64,000 bases of DNA from Paenibacillus spongiae (GTDB taxonomy: Bacteria > Bacillota > Bacilli > Paenibacillales > Paenibacillaceae). The position numbers were made by a program, and so were the translations under genes. The DNA is taken from assembly GCF_024734895.1 (NCBI RefSeq), contig NZ_CP091430.1:2808501-2872500 (forward strand). The letters run 5' to 3'. Below the pieces are notes generated by a model. It saw only the letters and a program-made list of their open reading frames with translations. It was not told the origin of the DNA and did no database searches. Positions 1 through 10,481 of this stretch are shown piece by piece; the stretch's first letter is position 1; each line of letters begins with the position of its first letter.

Positions 1-3000
1 ACGACTTGTTAGAAGGCGGTTTTCTGCGGACCGGCTTATTGTCCGATATTGAGCTGATCGACGATCATCCGGCCAAATTCAGCACGTATCAGAAAAGACA
101 GCATCGCTGGGTCCGTGGCGACTGGCAGCTGTTATGCTGGCTGCTGCCGAAGGTATGCGACCGCCAAGGCACGCCGCAGCCGGTCGATTTGTCCGTCGTT
201 TCCCGTTGGCAAATGATCGATAATTTGCGCCGCAGCCTTCTTCCCGTTGCCTATTTTGTCCTGCTTGCTCTCGGGCTGACTGTCCTCCCTGGATCGCCGG
301 GTCGATGGCTGACGCTCATCCTCCTGTCATTCCTGCTGCCGGTCATCCGTCAATTGGCCGAAGCGCCGAGGGGCGCTTGGCAAACGCGTCACCTGACAGC
401 AAGCCTGTCTCATGTGCTGGTTTCGTTCTGGACGCTTCCGTTCCAGTCCGTCATGCTCGCCGATGCGATCGGAAGGACGCTCTATCGGCTGTTTATTAGC
501 AAACGCAAGCTATTGGAATGGGTCAGTTCAGCGGATATCGAGCGGCATAATCGGAGGTCGGGATATCCGGCGATGCTGGGAATGCCCGGCGGATATACAT
601 TGATTGCGGCTTTTGCTCTTCTGGTCACCCTTCAGGATAACGCCGGATGGCGCTTGACCGGGTGGGCGCTATGCCTCGTATGGGCACTGGCCCCTCTATG
701 CGCGAGATGGCTGGATCAGCCGATCGTTCAAGAGGAACGGGCGATTGCTCCCGGGAATAAGGAGAAGCTGCATCGATTAGCGCGGCGGATCTGGCAGTTC
801 TATGCCGATTATGCCGGGCCAGCCGATCATTATTTGCCGCCTGACAACGTACAGCTCGATCCGCCTAACGGCGTTGCTCACCGTACGTCTCCGACCAATA
901 TCGGCTTCTTAATGACGGCGATCTTAAGTGCGCGCGACTTTGGCTTCATTGACACGCCAGAGCTTATTGACCGTCTGGAGAAGACGGTCGGCACGATTGA
1001 AAGAATGGAGAAGTGGAACGGCAACCTGTACAACTGGTATGATACGGTCACGTTGGAGCCCCTTCCGCCGCGCTACGTATCGACGGTGGATTCCGGCAAT
1101 TTTGTGGCAAGCCTGATCGCGGTGAAGCAGGGCTTGCTGGACTGGATGGGAACTGCGTTTGCCGGAGAGGCTGCACCGATTCGGGGTCTTGCGAATGCGG
1201 AATTTGCCGTGGAGCTGACTCACGGACGGGCACAAGCCGCTGAGTTTCCGCAAGCCTATTTGAAGAAGCGCGCGGATAATCTGGTCGCGCGTATCGAGTC
1301 GCTGATTGTCGGTACGGATTTCCGCCCTCTCTATGACGACAAAGCAAAGCTGTTCGTACTGGGATATAACGGGGATTCAAACAGACGCGACGATATACTG
1401 TACGATCTGCTCGCCTCGGAAGCGAGACAGACCAGCTTCGTCGCTATCGCGCTGGGTCAAATTTCCGTTTCCCACTGGTTCCGGCTGGGACGCTCCGTAA
1501 TAAAGCAGGGGACGCACGCCACGCTTCTCTCATGGTCAGGCACGATGTTTGAATATTTGATGCCGTGGCTTCTTATGCGCACGTACAAGGATACGATATG
1601 GGATACCACGTATCAGGGCGTCGTGATGCGCCAGATCGATTATGCCCGCGAACGCGGGGTGCCGTATGGCATCTCGGAATCCGGCTATTATGCTTTCGAT
1701 CACCAGATGAATTATCAATACCAGGCTTTCGGCGTACCTGGTCTTGGATACAAACGCGGATTGGAAGAAGATTTGGTCGTAGCTCCGTATGCGGCGGTCA
1801 TGTCGCTCCCCTTTGCCATGGAACAGGGCATGGATGCCTTGAAAGATATGGAGGACATTGGAGCGCTTGGCGAATACGGCTTCTATGAAGCGATTGACTT
1901 CACGCCGGAACGGCTGCCGGAAGGCCAGCACTTCATGATGGTTCGCAGTTATATGGCGCATCATCAAGGGATGAGCCTGCTGACGCTTGCCAATCTGCTG
2001 CTGCCCGAGAAGATGTACGACCGGTTTCACAGCGATAAACGCGTCCAGGCGGCTGAGCTGCTGCTCAAGGAACGGATTCCGGCGCGGCATGCCTATGTAA
2101 AACGCCGGATTCCGATCCGTACGATGCCGCTCCGAACGTCAGCCTGGCAGCCGGAACCGGTCCGGGAATTTACGGGTGCGGATACGCTGACGCCGGAGGT
2201 AGGCGTATATTCGAACGGCAGCTATATGACGATGGTTACGAACAGCGGAGGCGGCTTCAGTCTGTACGAGGGCCTGGCGGTTACCCGCTGGCGCGAAGAT
2301 CCGATAGCGGATAATTGGGGCAGCTTCCTATATATCCGCGATGTCGTGGAGGATCGGCTGTGGTCCCCGTCCTATCAGCCGTGCCATGTTTCTTCGCCGG
2401 AGCAGCGCGTCCAGTTTGCGCTCGATAAAGCAACCTTCTCACGAGTGGACGGCGTGATACGAACGAAGATGGATATCGGGGTATCGACAGAATCGAATGC
2501 CGAAATTCGCCGGATATCGCTAACCAATACAGGCAATGTCGAACGGTTGATGGAAGTAACGACCTATCAGGAAATCGTTCTGACCAGCCAGATTGCCGAC
2601 GAATCGCATCAAGCGTTCAGCAAGCTGTTCGTCGAAACCGACTACGCCGCTGAGCATGAGCTTCTGCTTGCGCGCAGACGTCCCCGCGATGACGGCGAGC
2701 GACCCGTGTGGGCGTTTCATAAGCTGCTTGTTGGAGGAGGCTCTGTCGGTCCCGCTGAATTTGAAACGAGTCGAAGCCGGTTTATCGGGCGGGGGAATAA
2801 GCTGTCCCGGCCGGCAGGTATCGATGCCCGGCTCATCGGTATGGTCGGCGCCGTTGCAGATCCTGCATTCGTCATGCGCCGCCGGGTTACGATCGCACCT
2901 GGCGAGACCCTTCAGCTGTTTGCCGTTACAGGTGCGGGCTATAGTAAGGAGGAGCTGCTGGAAACGGCAAGACTGTTGTCGCAGCCGCAGCAGGCCGAAC

Positions 3001-6000
3001 AAGCCTTTCAGCTGGCCTGGACGCATACCCAAATCGAGCAGCGCCATCTGCAAATTACGGCTGCGGATGCGCTTGCCTTCCAGCAGCTAGCCGGACGAGC
3101 TTTGTATACGGCGCCTTTCCCCCGCGAGCGTACGGCTGGCATTCTTGAGAATCGCAAAGGGCAGTCGGGGCTGTGGGCTCATGGCGTCTCCGGCGAGCGC
3201 CCCGTTGTGATGGTGCGGATCGACGATGCGGTAGGCCTGCCTTTTGTCGTCAAATTGTTTCAAGGCCATGAGTATTTGCGTCGTATCGGGCTCTCCATAG
3301 ACCTGGTCGTATTAAACGAATCCGAAGAGGGTTACCAGCAGGACCTGCAGGAGAACCTTCGCCGGGCGCGTGAACGCATTAGCGGCCAGCAGGATGGCAG
3401 GCCAGGGAAGATTACGGTCGTTCCCGCCAGCCAGCTCACGGAAGAGGAGCGGATTCTGTTCGCCGCCGTTTCACGCGTGACGTTAAGAGCGGACGGTCCG
3501 AGCTTGAAGGCCCAGCTTCGCATTTCACAGCCCGATGAACAGCCGTCCGGTAAAGTTGTCGAGCTGAGGTCAAGACGGAAGGCTGCTCTACCTGATGAAG
3601 CAATCGAAATGGCGGACTCGATCTCCGCCGCCCAGGTGACGGAGAGCAAAGACGCTGCTGCCCGCAGCGAAGCGATCGGGCATCGCGAAGGGATGGATGG
3701 GCTTCAATTCTTCAATGGCTGGGGCGGATTTACAGCCGATGGCCGGGAATACCGGATATCCGTGAAGCACGGACATTATTTGCCGGCGCCTTGGATCAAT
3801 GTGATGGCCAATCCGCGTTTCGGCTGCTTGGTTTCGGAGCTTCACACCGGGTATACGTGGTGGCGCAACAGCCGCGAATGCAAGCTAACGCCATGGTCGA
3901 ACGACCCGGCTTTGGACCGGCCGGGGGAGGCTTGCTTCCTGCGGGATGAACAAACCGGGGCGTATTGGCCGTTTGCAACGGAGCGCGGCAGCGAAGTGCC
4001 GGCCTATCAGCTTTCGCACGGACGCGGTTATACGAGGTTTTATCACGAAACACATGGTCTGCAGCAGGAGATGACGGTCTATGTTCCGGTTGACGACCCT
4101 GTCAAGATTATCCGGCTAAGGCTTCGGAATACGACACCGTCGGAGCGGCGCTTATCACTCACGTATTATGCCGAATGGGTGCTGGGCGTTCGGCGTGAAG
4201 GCAGTGCGCCGTATATCGTTTCCGAATGGGATGAGGCGAACGGCATCATGACGGCGCGCAACCATTACCAGGAGACGTTCCGCGATGCAACGGCTTTCTT
4301 GGCTTTCGGCTCTCCGGCTGCAGGAGAGTGCTCGTATACGGGTGACCGGCTGGAGTTTTTGGGCCGCGACGGTTCGATGGACAGCCCGGCTGCGATGGGA
4401 AGAACGCGGCTCTCCAACAAAACCGGTCCCATGTACGACAGCTGCGGCGCCGTCCGCACGGAACTGGCGTTAGAGCCCGATGCGGAACGAACGGTATATA
4501 TTCTGTTAGGCTGCGAAGCCTCCCAGGATGATGCTGTCGGGCTTGTAAGCAAATACAGGCAGAATGAAGCATGCGAGCAGGCTTATGATAAGCTGAGGCA
4601 ATATTGGGACGGCATATTGGATCAGATTCAAGTAACAACGCCGAGCCCCGAGATGGATCTGCTGATCAACAATTGGCTGCTGTATCAGACGCTCGCCTGC
4701 CGGATGTGGGCACGGACGGCATTCTATCAAGCGGGCGGCGCGTTCGGGTTCCGCGACCAGCTGCAGGATTCGCTCGCGCTGCTTCACAGCCGCCCCGAGA
4801 TGACACGCCAGCAAATCATTCTCCATGCATCGCATCAATATGAAGAGGGCGATGTCCAGCATTGGTGGCATGAGGAGACGGAGCGGGGGATCCGGACGCG
4901 ATTCTCGGACGACCTGCTGTGGCTCCCTTATGCAGTGTCGCGATATATTGAGCATACGGGGGACGAGGAGCTGCTCGACGAGCTTGCGCCGTACTTGTAC
5001 AGCGGGCCGTTAGATGTGCATGAGCGCTACGAGCCGACGGTTCTATCCGGCAATGAAGGCCCGATCTACGAGCACTGCATCAGAGTTCTCGAGCGAAGTA
5101 TGCAGTTCGGGGAGCATGGGCTTGCGCTAATCGGAGGCGGCGACTGGAATGACGGAATGAGCCGCGTCGGCGTTGAGGGACGCGGCGAGAGCGTCTGGCT
5201 GGGATGGTTTCTTATCGATGTGCTGCAGAGGTTCGCCAAAATATGCGAGAAACGGGGCGATGCCGAACTCGCGAGCCGATACAGGTCCGTATGCGAGAAG
5301 CTGGCGGCCGCTCAGGATAAGCATGGCTGGGACGGACAATGGTACCGGCGGGCCTACCATGACGGAGGCGTCTGGTTGGGCACGGCACAAGCGGCGGAAT
5401 GCCGCATAGACGCAATCGCTCAGTCATGGTCCGTCCTATCGGGAGGCGCGCCGCGTGACAAAACCGTTACGGCAATGCAGTCCTTCGACCGTGAGCTTGT
5501 TGACCGCAGCTACTCGATTATTGCGCTCTTGACGCCGCCTTTCGATCAGAGCGATCCGAGTCCGGGCTACATTCAAGGCTATCCGCCGGGAATTCGCGAG
5601 AACGGCGGCCAATATACGCATGGCGTCCTTTGGAGCATTGCGGCATGGTGCGAGCTGGGCGATGGGGACAAAGCTTTCGAGCTGTTTCACATGTTGAATC
5701 CGATCACGCACACGTCGACGCCGAGCGAAGTCAGGCGTTATGCGGCAGAGCCTTATGTAATGGCGGCGGATGTCTACACCTCGTCGCCCAATAAGGGGCA
5801 TGCGGGATGGACCTGGTATACAGGCGCTTCAGGCTGGATGTACCAGGTCGGGCTTGAATGGATTCTCGGCATCCGGCGCAGAGACGACCGACTGATGATT
5901 CGTCCAAGCATCCCGCGGGAGTGGCCGGGATTTACGATGAAGTATCGATATGGCAGCGCGGAATACAGGATCTCGGTCGAGAATCCGAACAAGAAATCGT

Positions 6001-6137
6001 CGGGGCTTACGAGACTTGTGATCGACGGGAACGAAGCGGATGCGAACGTATTGGCAGCTGCATCTGCTTCGCAGGAGGGGCCGTTCGTCCCGCTGCTCGA
6101 CGACGGCCGCGTTCACGAAATACACATGACGCTTTAA
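1..6137 (+). CDS. Cyclic beta-1,2-glucan synthase-like protein (NdvB/GH94 type), 5' end cut off by window
   Basis: The frame is open to the window edge (the codons before the first possible TTG start at 6 are also open), so the N-terminal part of the glycosyltransferase lies outside. What remains is about 2,044 codons. It opens with the end of a GT84/GT2 domain carrying a QxxRW-type motif (QHRW, near residue 32). Several hydrophobic segments follow (about 70-235), then a glycoamylase-like region (about 300-670). Two GH94 phosphorylase-like modules follow, the second with GGGDWNDG near residue 1711, which contains the catalytic Asp of this family. NdvB-type enzymes polymerise UDP-glucose at the membrane, and the GH94 part trims chain length. 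The full protein would be about 2,800 residues. A strong hairpin follows the stop codon. Confidence 0.9.
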   Translation, partial: DLLEGGFLRTGLLSDIELIDDHPAKFSTYQKRQHRWVRGDWQLLCWLLPKVCDRQGTPQPVDLSVVSRWQMIDNLRRSLLPVAYFVLLALGLTVLPGSPGRWLTLILLSFLLPVIRQLAEAPRGAWQTRHLTASLSHVLVSFWTLPFQSVMLADAIGRTLYRLFISKRKLLEWVSSADIERHNRRSGYPAMLGMPGGYTLIAAFALLVTLQDNAGWRLTGWALCLVWALAPLCARWLDQPIVQEERAIAPGNKEKLHRLARRIWQFYADYAGPADHYLPPDNVQLDPPNGVAHRTSPTNIGFLMTAILSARDFGFIDTPELIDRLEKTVGTIERMEKWNGNLYNWYDTVTLEPLPPRYVSTVDSGNFVASLIAVKQGLLDWMGTAFAGEAAPIRGLANAEFAVELTHGRAQAAEFPQAYLKKRADNLVARIESLIVGTDFRPLYDDKAKLFVLGYNGDSNRRDDILYDLLASEARQTSFVAIALGQISVSHWFRLGRSVIKQGTHATLLSWSGTMFEYLMPWLLMRTYKDTIWDTTYQGVVMRQIDYARERGVPYGISESGYYAFDHQMNYQYQAFGVPGLGYKRGLEEDLVVAPYAAVMSLPFAMEQGMDALKDMEDIGALGEYGFYEAIDFTPERLPEGQHFMMVRSYMAHHQGMSLLTLANLLLPEKMYDRFHSDKRVQAAELLLKERIPARHAYVKRRIPIRTMPLRTSAWQPEPVREFTGADTLTPEVGVYSNGSYMTMVTNSGGGFSLYEGLAVTRWREDPIADNWGSFLYIRDVVEDRLWSPSYQPCHVSSPEQRVQFALDKATFSRVDGVIRTKMDIGVSTESNAEIRRISLTNTGNVERLMEVTTYQEIVLTSQIADESHQAFSKLFVETDYAAEHELLLARRRPRDDGERPVWAFHKLLVGGGSVGPAEFETSRSRFIGRGNKLSRPAGIDARLIGMVGAVADPAFVMRRRVTIAPGETLQLFAVTGAGYSKEELLETARLLSQPQQAEQAFQLAWTHTQIEQRHLQITAADALAFQQLAGRALYTAPFPRERTAGILENRKGQSGLWAHGVSGERPVVMVRIDDAVGLPFVVKLFQGHEYLRRIGLSIDLVVLNESEEGYQQDLQENLRRARERISGQQDGRPGKITVVPASQLTEEERILFAAVSRVTLRADGPSLKAQLRISQPDEQPSGKVVELRSRRKAALPDEAIEMADSISAAQVTESKDAAARSEAIGHREGMDGLQFFNGWGGFTADGREYRISVKHGHYLPAPWINVMANPRFGCLVSELHTGYTWWRNSRECKLTPWSNDPALDRPGEACFLRDEQTGAYWPFATERGSEVPAYQLSHGRGYTRFYHETHGLQQEMTVYVPVDDPVKIIRLRLRNTTPSERRLSLTYYAEWVLGVRREGSAPYIVSEWDEANGIMTARNHYQETFRDATAFLAFGSPAAGECSYTGDRLEFLGRDGSMDSPAAMGRTRLSNKTGPMYDSCGAVRTELALEPDAERTVYILLGCEASQDDAVGLVSKYRQNEACEQAYDKLRQYWDGILDQIQVTTPSPEMDLLINNWLLYQTLACRMWARTAFYQAGGAFGFRDQLQDSLALLHSRPEMTRQQIILHASHQYEEGDVQHWWHEETERGIRTRFSDDLLWLPYAVSRYIEHTGDEELLDELAPYLYSGPLDVHERYEPTVLSGNEGPIYEHCIRVLERSMQFGEHGLALIGGGDWNDGMSRVGVEGRGESVWLGWFLIDVLQRFAKICEKRGDAELASRYRSVCEKLAAAQDKHGWDGQWYRRAYHDGGVWLGTAQAAECRIDAIAQSWSVLSGGAPRDKTVTAMQSFDRELVDRSYSIIALLTPPFDQSDPSPGYIQGYPPGIRENGGQYTHGVLWSIAAWCELGDGDKAFELFHMLNPITHTSTPSEVRRYAAEPYVMAADVYTSSPNKGHAGWTWYTGASGWMYQVGLEWILGIRRRDDRLMIRPSIPREWPGFTMKYRYGSAEYRISVENPNKKSSGLTRLVIDGNEADANVLAAASASQEGPFVPLLDDGRVHEIHMTL

Positions 6138-6141
6138 CTAT

Positions 6142-6187
6142 TGAAGGGCTGTCCCTTAAGCTTATGCAGCTGAGGGACAGCCCTTCA
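6142..6187. terminator. Bidirectional hairpin between convergent genes
   Basis: Perfect 15-bp inverted repeat (6142-6156 against 6173-6187) with a 16-nt loop. It lies 4 bp after the glucan synthase stop and 37 bp before the stop of the convergent AraC gene. There is no clear T-run on either side, so it may end transcripts from both directions without a canonical tail. Confidence 0.7.
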
Positions 6188-6223
6188 TGCATGTATAGGT
6201 CAGCCGACTTGCTGAGAATCATC

Positions 6224-7120
6224 TTATGAACGCCGATTAAGACGGCGATAGTCCCGCGGTGCCAGTCCGGTATTCTTCTTGAACACAGCCAGGAAAAATT
6301 TCTTGTCCTGGTAGCCGACCTGCTGGGCGATATCTTGAATAGGCTGCTTCGTCGTCATCAGCAATTCACAGCTTTTTTCGATCCGTTTGTTTTGGATGTA
6401 GGCGGTGAAGGTCAGACCCATCTGCTGTTTGAAGACGCGGTGAAAATGTCTTTCGCTTATCTTGAATGCACCGGCAATAGCCGTGACCGTAATGGGTTCG
6501 GCGAACATGCGGTCGATATATCGAATCGCTTCATCAAGCGAATCCGACGCCGTGGAGGAGTGGTCGGCCGTTCTCCCGGCATCGCCGGCAAGCTGTCGTT
6601 CCAGCATAACGGCAAGCTCGATGAACAGTCCATATAGCCTGGGAACAAAGCCTGGCCTGCGCTGCAAATATTCGCGTACCGCCAGATGGAACCAGTCTCC
6701 GACTTGACCGTCCCGGTCTTTGAGCTGGTGCCAGTTATGTTCGGCGTCCGGGCTGAGCTGAAGGAGCCGCAGTGCGTGATTCAAGGTGCCGGCCCCCGGC
6801 ATGGCAGTCAGCTCGGCAGCAAGCCGGTCGGGTTGGAAGGTGCAGTTATAGACGATGAGAGGGTGATCGGGCCGGGTGCTTGCAGGACGGAAGACGTGAG
6901 ACGTGCCGAGCGGCACGATAAACCAATCGCCTTTGGCAACCGGGATGACCTTCCCGCCGATATAATGAAAGCCGGAGCCTTCGGCTACGTAAGCCAGCTC
7001 CATAAAATCATGGCGATGCATCTGCAGATGAAAAGATTCGCTTACCCGGTTAAAGAAGAAGGGGAGCGAATTCTCGTCGAATTCCGACCATTGCGTCAAA
7101 TCGATAGGCGTTTGGATCAT
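6224..7120 (-). CDS. AraC-family transcriptional regulator with N-terminal cupin domain
   Basis: 298 residues. The N-terminal half is a cupin-like sugar-sensing domain (the HRHDFMEL stretch near residue 35 fits the first cupin strand). The C-terminal 100 residues hold two helix-turn-helix units typical of AraC/XylS (ISERHFHRVFK and VGYQDKKFFLAVFKK). The start at 7120 has AAAGGAG 7 bp upstream. It is transcribed divergently from the alpha-L-rhamnosidase gene over a 255-bp intergenic region. The usual reading is that it activates that gene in response to a rhamnoside or another plant or cell-wall sugar; this is inferred from position only. Confidence 0.9.
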   Translation of the reverse strand: MIQTPIDLTQWSEFDENSLPFFFNRVSESFHLQMHRHDFMELAYVAEGSGFHYIGGKVIPVAKGDWFIVPLGTSHVFRPASTRPDHPLIVYNCTFQPDRLAAELTAMPGAGTLNHALRLLQLSPDAEHNWHQLKDRDGQVGDWFHLAVREYLQRRPGFVPRLYGLFIELAVMLERQLAGDAGRTADHSSTASDSLDEAIRYIDRMFAEPITVTAIAGAFKISERHFHRVFKQQMGLTFTAYIQNKRIEKSCELLMTTKQPIQDIAQQVGYQDKKFFLAVFKKNTGLAPRDYRRLNRRS

Positions 7121-7375
7121 TGTTGGACTCCTTTGCTAATTACGTTAATGGAACACTACTTGCGTTGTAGCCGAAATTAGCGTTTTTTTGCGTTTTGGCG
7201 CTGTTCCTGGTGAGGGTGGTGTGGACTGTTATACGAAAACATCTCATGTGTGACATTATACCCCCTTATTTATGGCAGGAACAACCGTTTATTCTCGTGA
7301 CCAATCCCTTAAAATTGATCCTATAACCTATTTCTATTGCACATAACAGGATCGAACAGAAAGGTTGTTGAGAGT

Positions 7376-10285
7376 ATGGAAAGACAATGGATGGCCGATT
7401 GGATTTGGGCGGGGCAGGTCGAAAGCCCGCGCAACGAGTGGCGGTGGTTCCGCCAGACGTTCGACATTCCGAAGGAGCTGAAGGAGCTTGAGGATACGCA
7501 GCTTCGCATTACCGCGGATTCACGGTACGTGCTTTACGTGAACGGCACCCAGGTCGGCCGCGGGCCTGTAAGGTCATGGCCTGCCGAGCAGTTCTACGAT
7601 ACTTATGATATCGGGCACTTGCTCAAGGCGGGACAGAAGAACGCCATCGCCGTGCTTGTCATGCACTTCGGCGTATCCAATTTCTACTATCTCCGCGGAC
7701 GCGGCGGCTTGATCGCCGAGCTGACGGTTGACGATAAAGATGCAGGACGGAAGCTCCTGGCAGCAACCGATGCGACTTGGAAAACGAAGAAACCGGAAGG
7801 GCAATATACGGGATCTCCGAGAATGTCGTGCCAGCAAGGCTTCGCGGAAGTCATCGACGCAGCCAAGTGGGACACCGATTGGGTGCAAACGCATTATGAT
7901 GATTCCGATTGGGCTCATGCGGATGCGATCGGCGCAGTTGGCACCGGTCCGTGGAAGTCGCTCGTACCGCGGGATATCCCATTCTTAACGGAAGAGAAGA
8001 TTTATCCTTCCCGGATTCAATCCATCCGAAAAGTGAAGGCTCCTTCGTGGACAGCCGCAATCGACATTCGCGCTGCTTTTATGCCCGATACGGCAAATCA
8101 TGCGAACATGGTCAACTATTCCGGGTATATCGCTACGAAGCTGATTCTGGAAGAAGCGGCTGCTGTTTCCATCGGATTTCCTGGTGGCGGCCGGCTGAGC
8201 AACGTGTGGGTAGACGGCGTAAAATGCGAACAATGGTATGGGGTGCTGCCGGAGCGTTATTGCGATTTGGAGCTGGAAGCCGGCGAGCATTTTATGCTGG
8301 TCGACATCACGGCGAAGGATCACGGCGGCAGCTACCACATTGCAATCAACAGCAAGGCGAAGTTCGAGCTCGTATCGCCGCTGGCGGGCGTTCTTCCCGG
8401 AGAGCCGCCGATTGCGATGATCGGGCCATTCCATGAAACCGTGGAAATCGGCTATATTGAGAAGCCTCCTCTGAACATGCAGCAGCCGGATTATTTGGCT
8501 GCGGCGGGAATTTCCAATGAAGAAGAGCTTCAGTCCTTCTCGGCTTGGACGAAGCCTCTATCAGCTGAATTTTATTGCGAGCATGATGTTTTCGGCGCAA
8601 GCGTATGGCAGCCGGAAGCAAGCAAAGGCAGCGTTACGCTTGATCTGATCCTCGGGATAACGGCTTCTCCGGAACCTGCGGTCATACCGCTTGCGCAAGG
8701 GTATGACACCGAGCTGCTTATTGATTTTGGCAAGGAATGGTCCGGATTCATTGGCTTCGAGCTCGAAGCGGACGCGGGAACGGTCATCGATCTGTACGGT
8801 GTGGAATATGTTCGCGACGATTGGCGCCAGCATACGTACGGACTGGACAATACGATCGGATATGTGAGCAAAGGCGGAAGACAGCAGTATCTTTCACCGG
8901 TCCGCCGGGGCTTCCGATACTTGATTCTGACCGTCCGCGGTGCGGTAAAGCCCGTGAAGTTGTACGAGGTTTACGTGAATCAGAGCAACTATCCGGTGAC
9001 GGAGGCCGGCTCATTCCAGAGCTCGGATCCGCTTCTGAATCAAATTTGGGACATCAGCCGCCACACGACAAGGCTCTGCATGGAGGATACCTTCGTCGAT
9101 TGTCCCGCTTATGAGCAGGTCTTCTGGGTGGGAGACAGCCGGAATGAGGCGCTGGTCAACTACTATGTATTCGGCAGCTTGGACATCGTTAAGCGCTGTT
9201 TGAACTTGGTCCCTGGCTCCAACGATATGACGCCTCTATACTTGGATCAAGTGCCGAGCGCCTGGAACAGCGTCATTCCGAACTGGACGTTCTTCTGGGC
9301 TATTGCCTGCGAAGAATATGTCGAGCATACGGGCGACAAACAATTTGCCGCATCGATTTGGCCGGCGGTCCGGCACACGCTGCTTCATTACCTGCAGAAG
9401 CTCGATGGATCGGGTCTGCTAAATATGAAGGGCTGGAATTTGCTTGATTGGGCGCCGATCGATCAGCCGGATGACGGCATCGTGACGCATCAGAATATGT
9501 TTCTGTGCAAAGCGCTGCTCAAAGCGGCCGATCTTGCGAAGACGGCAGGCGTAGCCGAGGAAGCGGCGGAATTCACGAAAGCCGCCCAGTCGTTGAAGGA
9601 AGCGATCAATCTTCATCTCTGGGATGACAAGCGTCAAGCTTACCTGGATTGTATCCATGCGGACGGCCGCAGATCGGATAACTTTAGTATGCAAACCCAG
9701 GTTGTCGCTTCATTGTGCGAGGTTGTCGAAGGGGAGCGCAAGGAACGTCTCGATTCCTACCTGCTGAACCCGCCTGCGGGCTTTGTTCAAATCGGCAGCC
9801 CGTTCATGTCTTTCTTCTATTATGAAGCCTTGGTTCACTCCGGACACTTCGAACATATGCTGACCGATATCCGCAAAAATTACGGATTCATGATCGAGCA
9901 CGATGCAACGACCTGCTGGGAAATGTATGCGAATTTCTCCGAGAACCGGGCCAATTCCGATCTTCTCTCACGCAGTCACTGCCATGCATGGTCGGCGGCG
10001 CCGGGTTACTTCCTTGGGACGAGCGTGCTTGGCGTTACGAGGACTGGAGAAGGCTGGAGCCATGCCGCCGTCAAGCCGCAGCCGTGCGGGTTAAGTTGGG
10101 CAAGAGGCCGGGTGCCTCTGCCTCAGGGCGGATTGATTGAAGTGAGCTGGCGCGTAGATGGAAATGCTATGAAGCTGGATGTATCCGCTCCGCATGATGT
10201 CGAGCTTGATATTCAGCTTCCGGAAGGCATGACCGGCGAAATCTCCGTTGTCAGGACGGAAGCAGGAAACATAGCTGCATGGTAA
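7376..10285 (+). CDS. Alpha-L-rhamnosidase-like glycoside hydrolase (GH78 type)
   Basis: About 969 residues from the ATG at 7376 (AGAAAGG upstream); an in-frame TTG at 7337 is less likely. The N-terminus is beta-rich with an accessory galactose-binding-like fold (WRWFRQTF, YVNGTQVGRGP). The C-terminal half is an (alpha/alpha)6 barrel. The motif DCPAYEQVFWVGDSRNEA, near residues 575-590, corresponds to the GH78 catalytic acid region (CPxRxExxGWxGD in characterised enzymes). No signal peptide is visible, so the enzyme probably acts on imported oligosaccharides. The divergent AraC gene is its likely regulator. Exact substrate is unknown; other GH78-clan specificities are possible. Confidence 0.82.
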   Translation: MERQWMADWIWAGQVESPRNEWRWFRQTFDIPKELKELEDTQLRITADSRYVLYVNGTQVGRGPVRSWPAEQFYDTYDIGHLLKAGQKNAIAVLVMHFGVSNFYYLRGRGGLIAELTVDDKDAGRKLLAATDATWKTKKPEGQYTGSPRMSCQQGFAEVIDAAKWDTDWVQTHYDDSDWAHADAIGAVGTGPWKSLVPRDIPFLTEEKIYPSRIQSIRKVKAPSWTAAIDIRAAFMPDTANHANMVNYSGYIATKLILEEAAAVSIGFPGGGRLSNVWVDGVKCEQWYGVLPERYCDLELEAGEHFMLVDITAKDHGGSYHIAINSKAKFELVSPLAGVLPGEPPIAMIGPFHETVEIGYIEKPPLNMQQPDYLAAAGISNEEELQSFSAWTKPLSAEFYCEHDVFGASVWQPEASKGSVTLDLILGITASPEPAVIPLAQGYDTELLIDFGKEWSGFIGFELEADAGTVIDLYGVEYVRDDWRQHTYGLDNTIGYVSKGGRQQYLSPVRRGFRYLILTVRGAVKPVKLYEVYVNQSNYPVTEAGSFQSSDPLLNQIWDISRHTTRLCMEDTFVDCPAYEQVFWVGDSRNEALVNYYVFGSLDIVKRCLNLVPGSNDMTPLYLDQVPSAWNSVIPNWTFFWAIACEEYVEHTGDKQFAASIWPAVRHTLLHYLQKLDGSGLLNMKGWNLLDWAPIDQPDDGIVTHQNMFLCKALLKAADLAKTAGVAEEAAEFTKAAQSLKEAINLHLWDDKRQAYLDCIHADGRRSDNFSMQTQVVASLCEVVEGERKERLDSYLLNPPAGFVQIGSPFMSFFYYEALVHSGHFEHMLTDIRKNYGFMIEHDATTCWEMYANFSENRANSDLLSRSHCHAWSAAPGYFLGTSVLGVTRTGEGWSHAAVKPQPCGLSWARGRVPLPQGGLIEVSWRVDGNAMKLDVSAPHDVELDIQLPEGMTGEISVVRTEAGNIAAW

Positions 10286-10336
10286 CAGGATGGGAAAGTA
10301 AGAGATTGGAAGTATAGCAAGATAACGGAAATTATA

Positions 10337-10373
10337 CAAGCGGGCGCCCCGGAATGACGGGAGCGCCTGTTTG
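10337..10373 (+). terminator. Hairpin after the rhamnosidase gene
   Basis: GC-rich imperfect inverted repeat (about 15 bp with G-T wobbles, loop of 6 nt), 50 bp after the rhamnosidase stop. It lacks a strong T-run, so termination is probable rather than certain. Confidence 0.5.
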
Positions 10374-10481
10374 CTAATTCCCTTCATGAAGAAGACCGAT
10401 TGAACGGTTCGTACAGATAGTTGGTTATGAAATCCGTGATATAATGGGACATAGCCAGGATGACGGAAGGAGGAGACGAGG

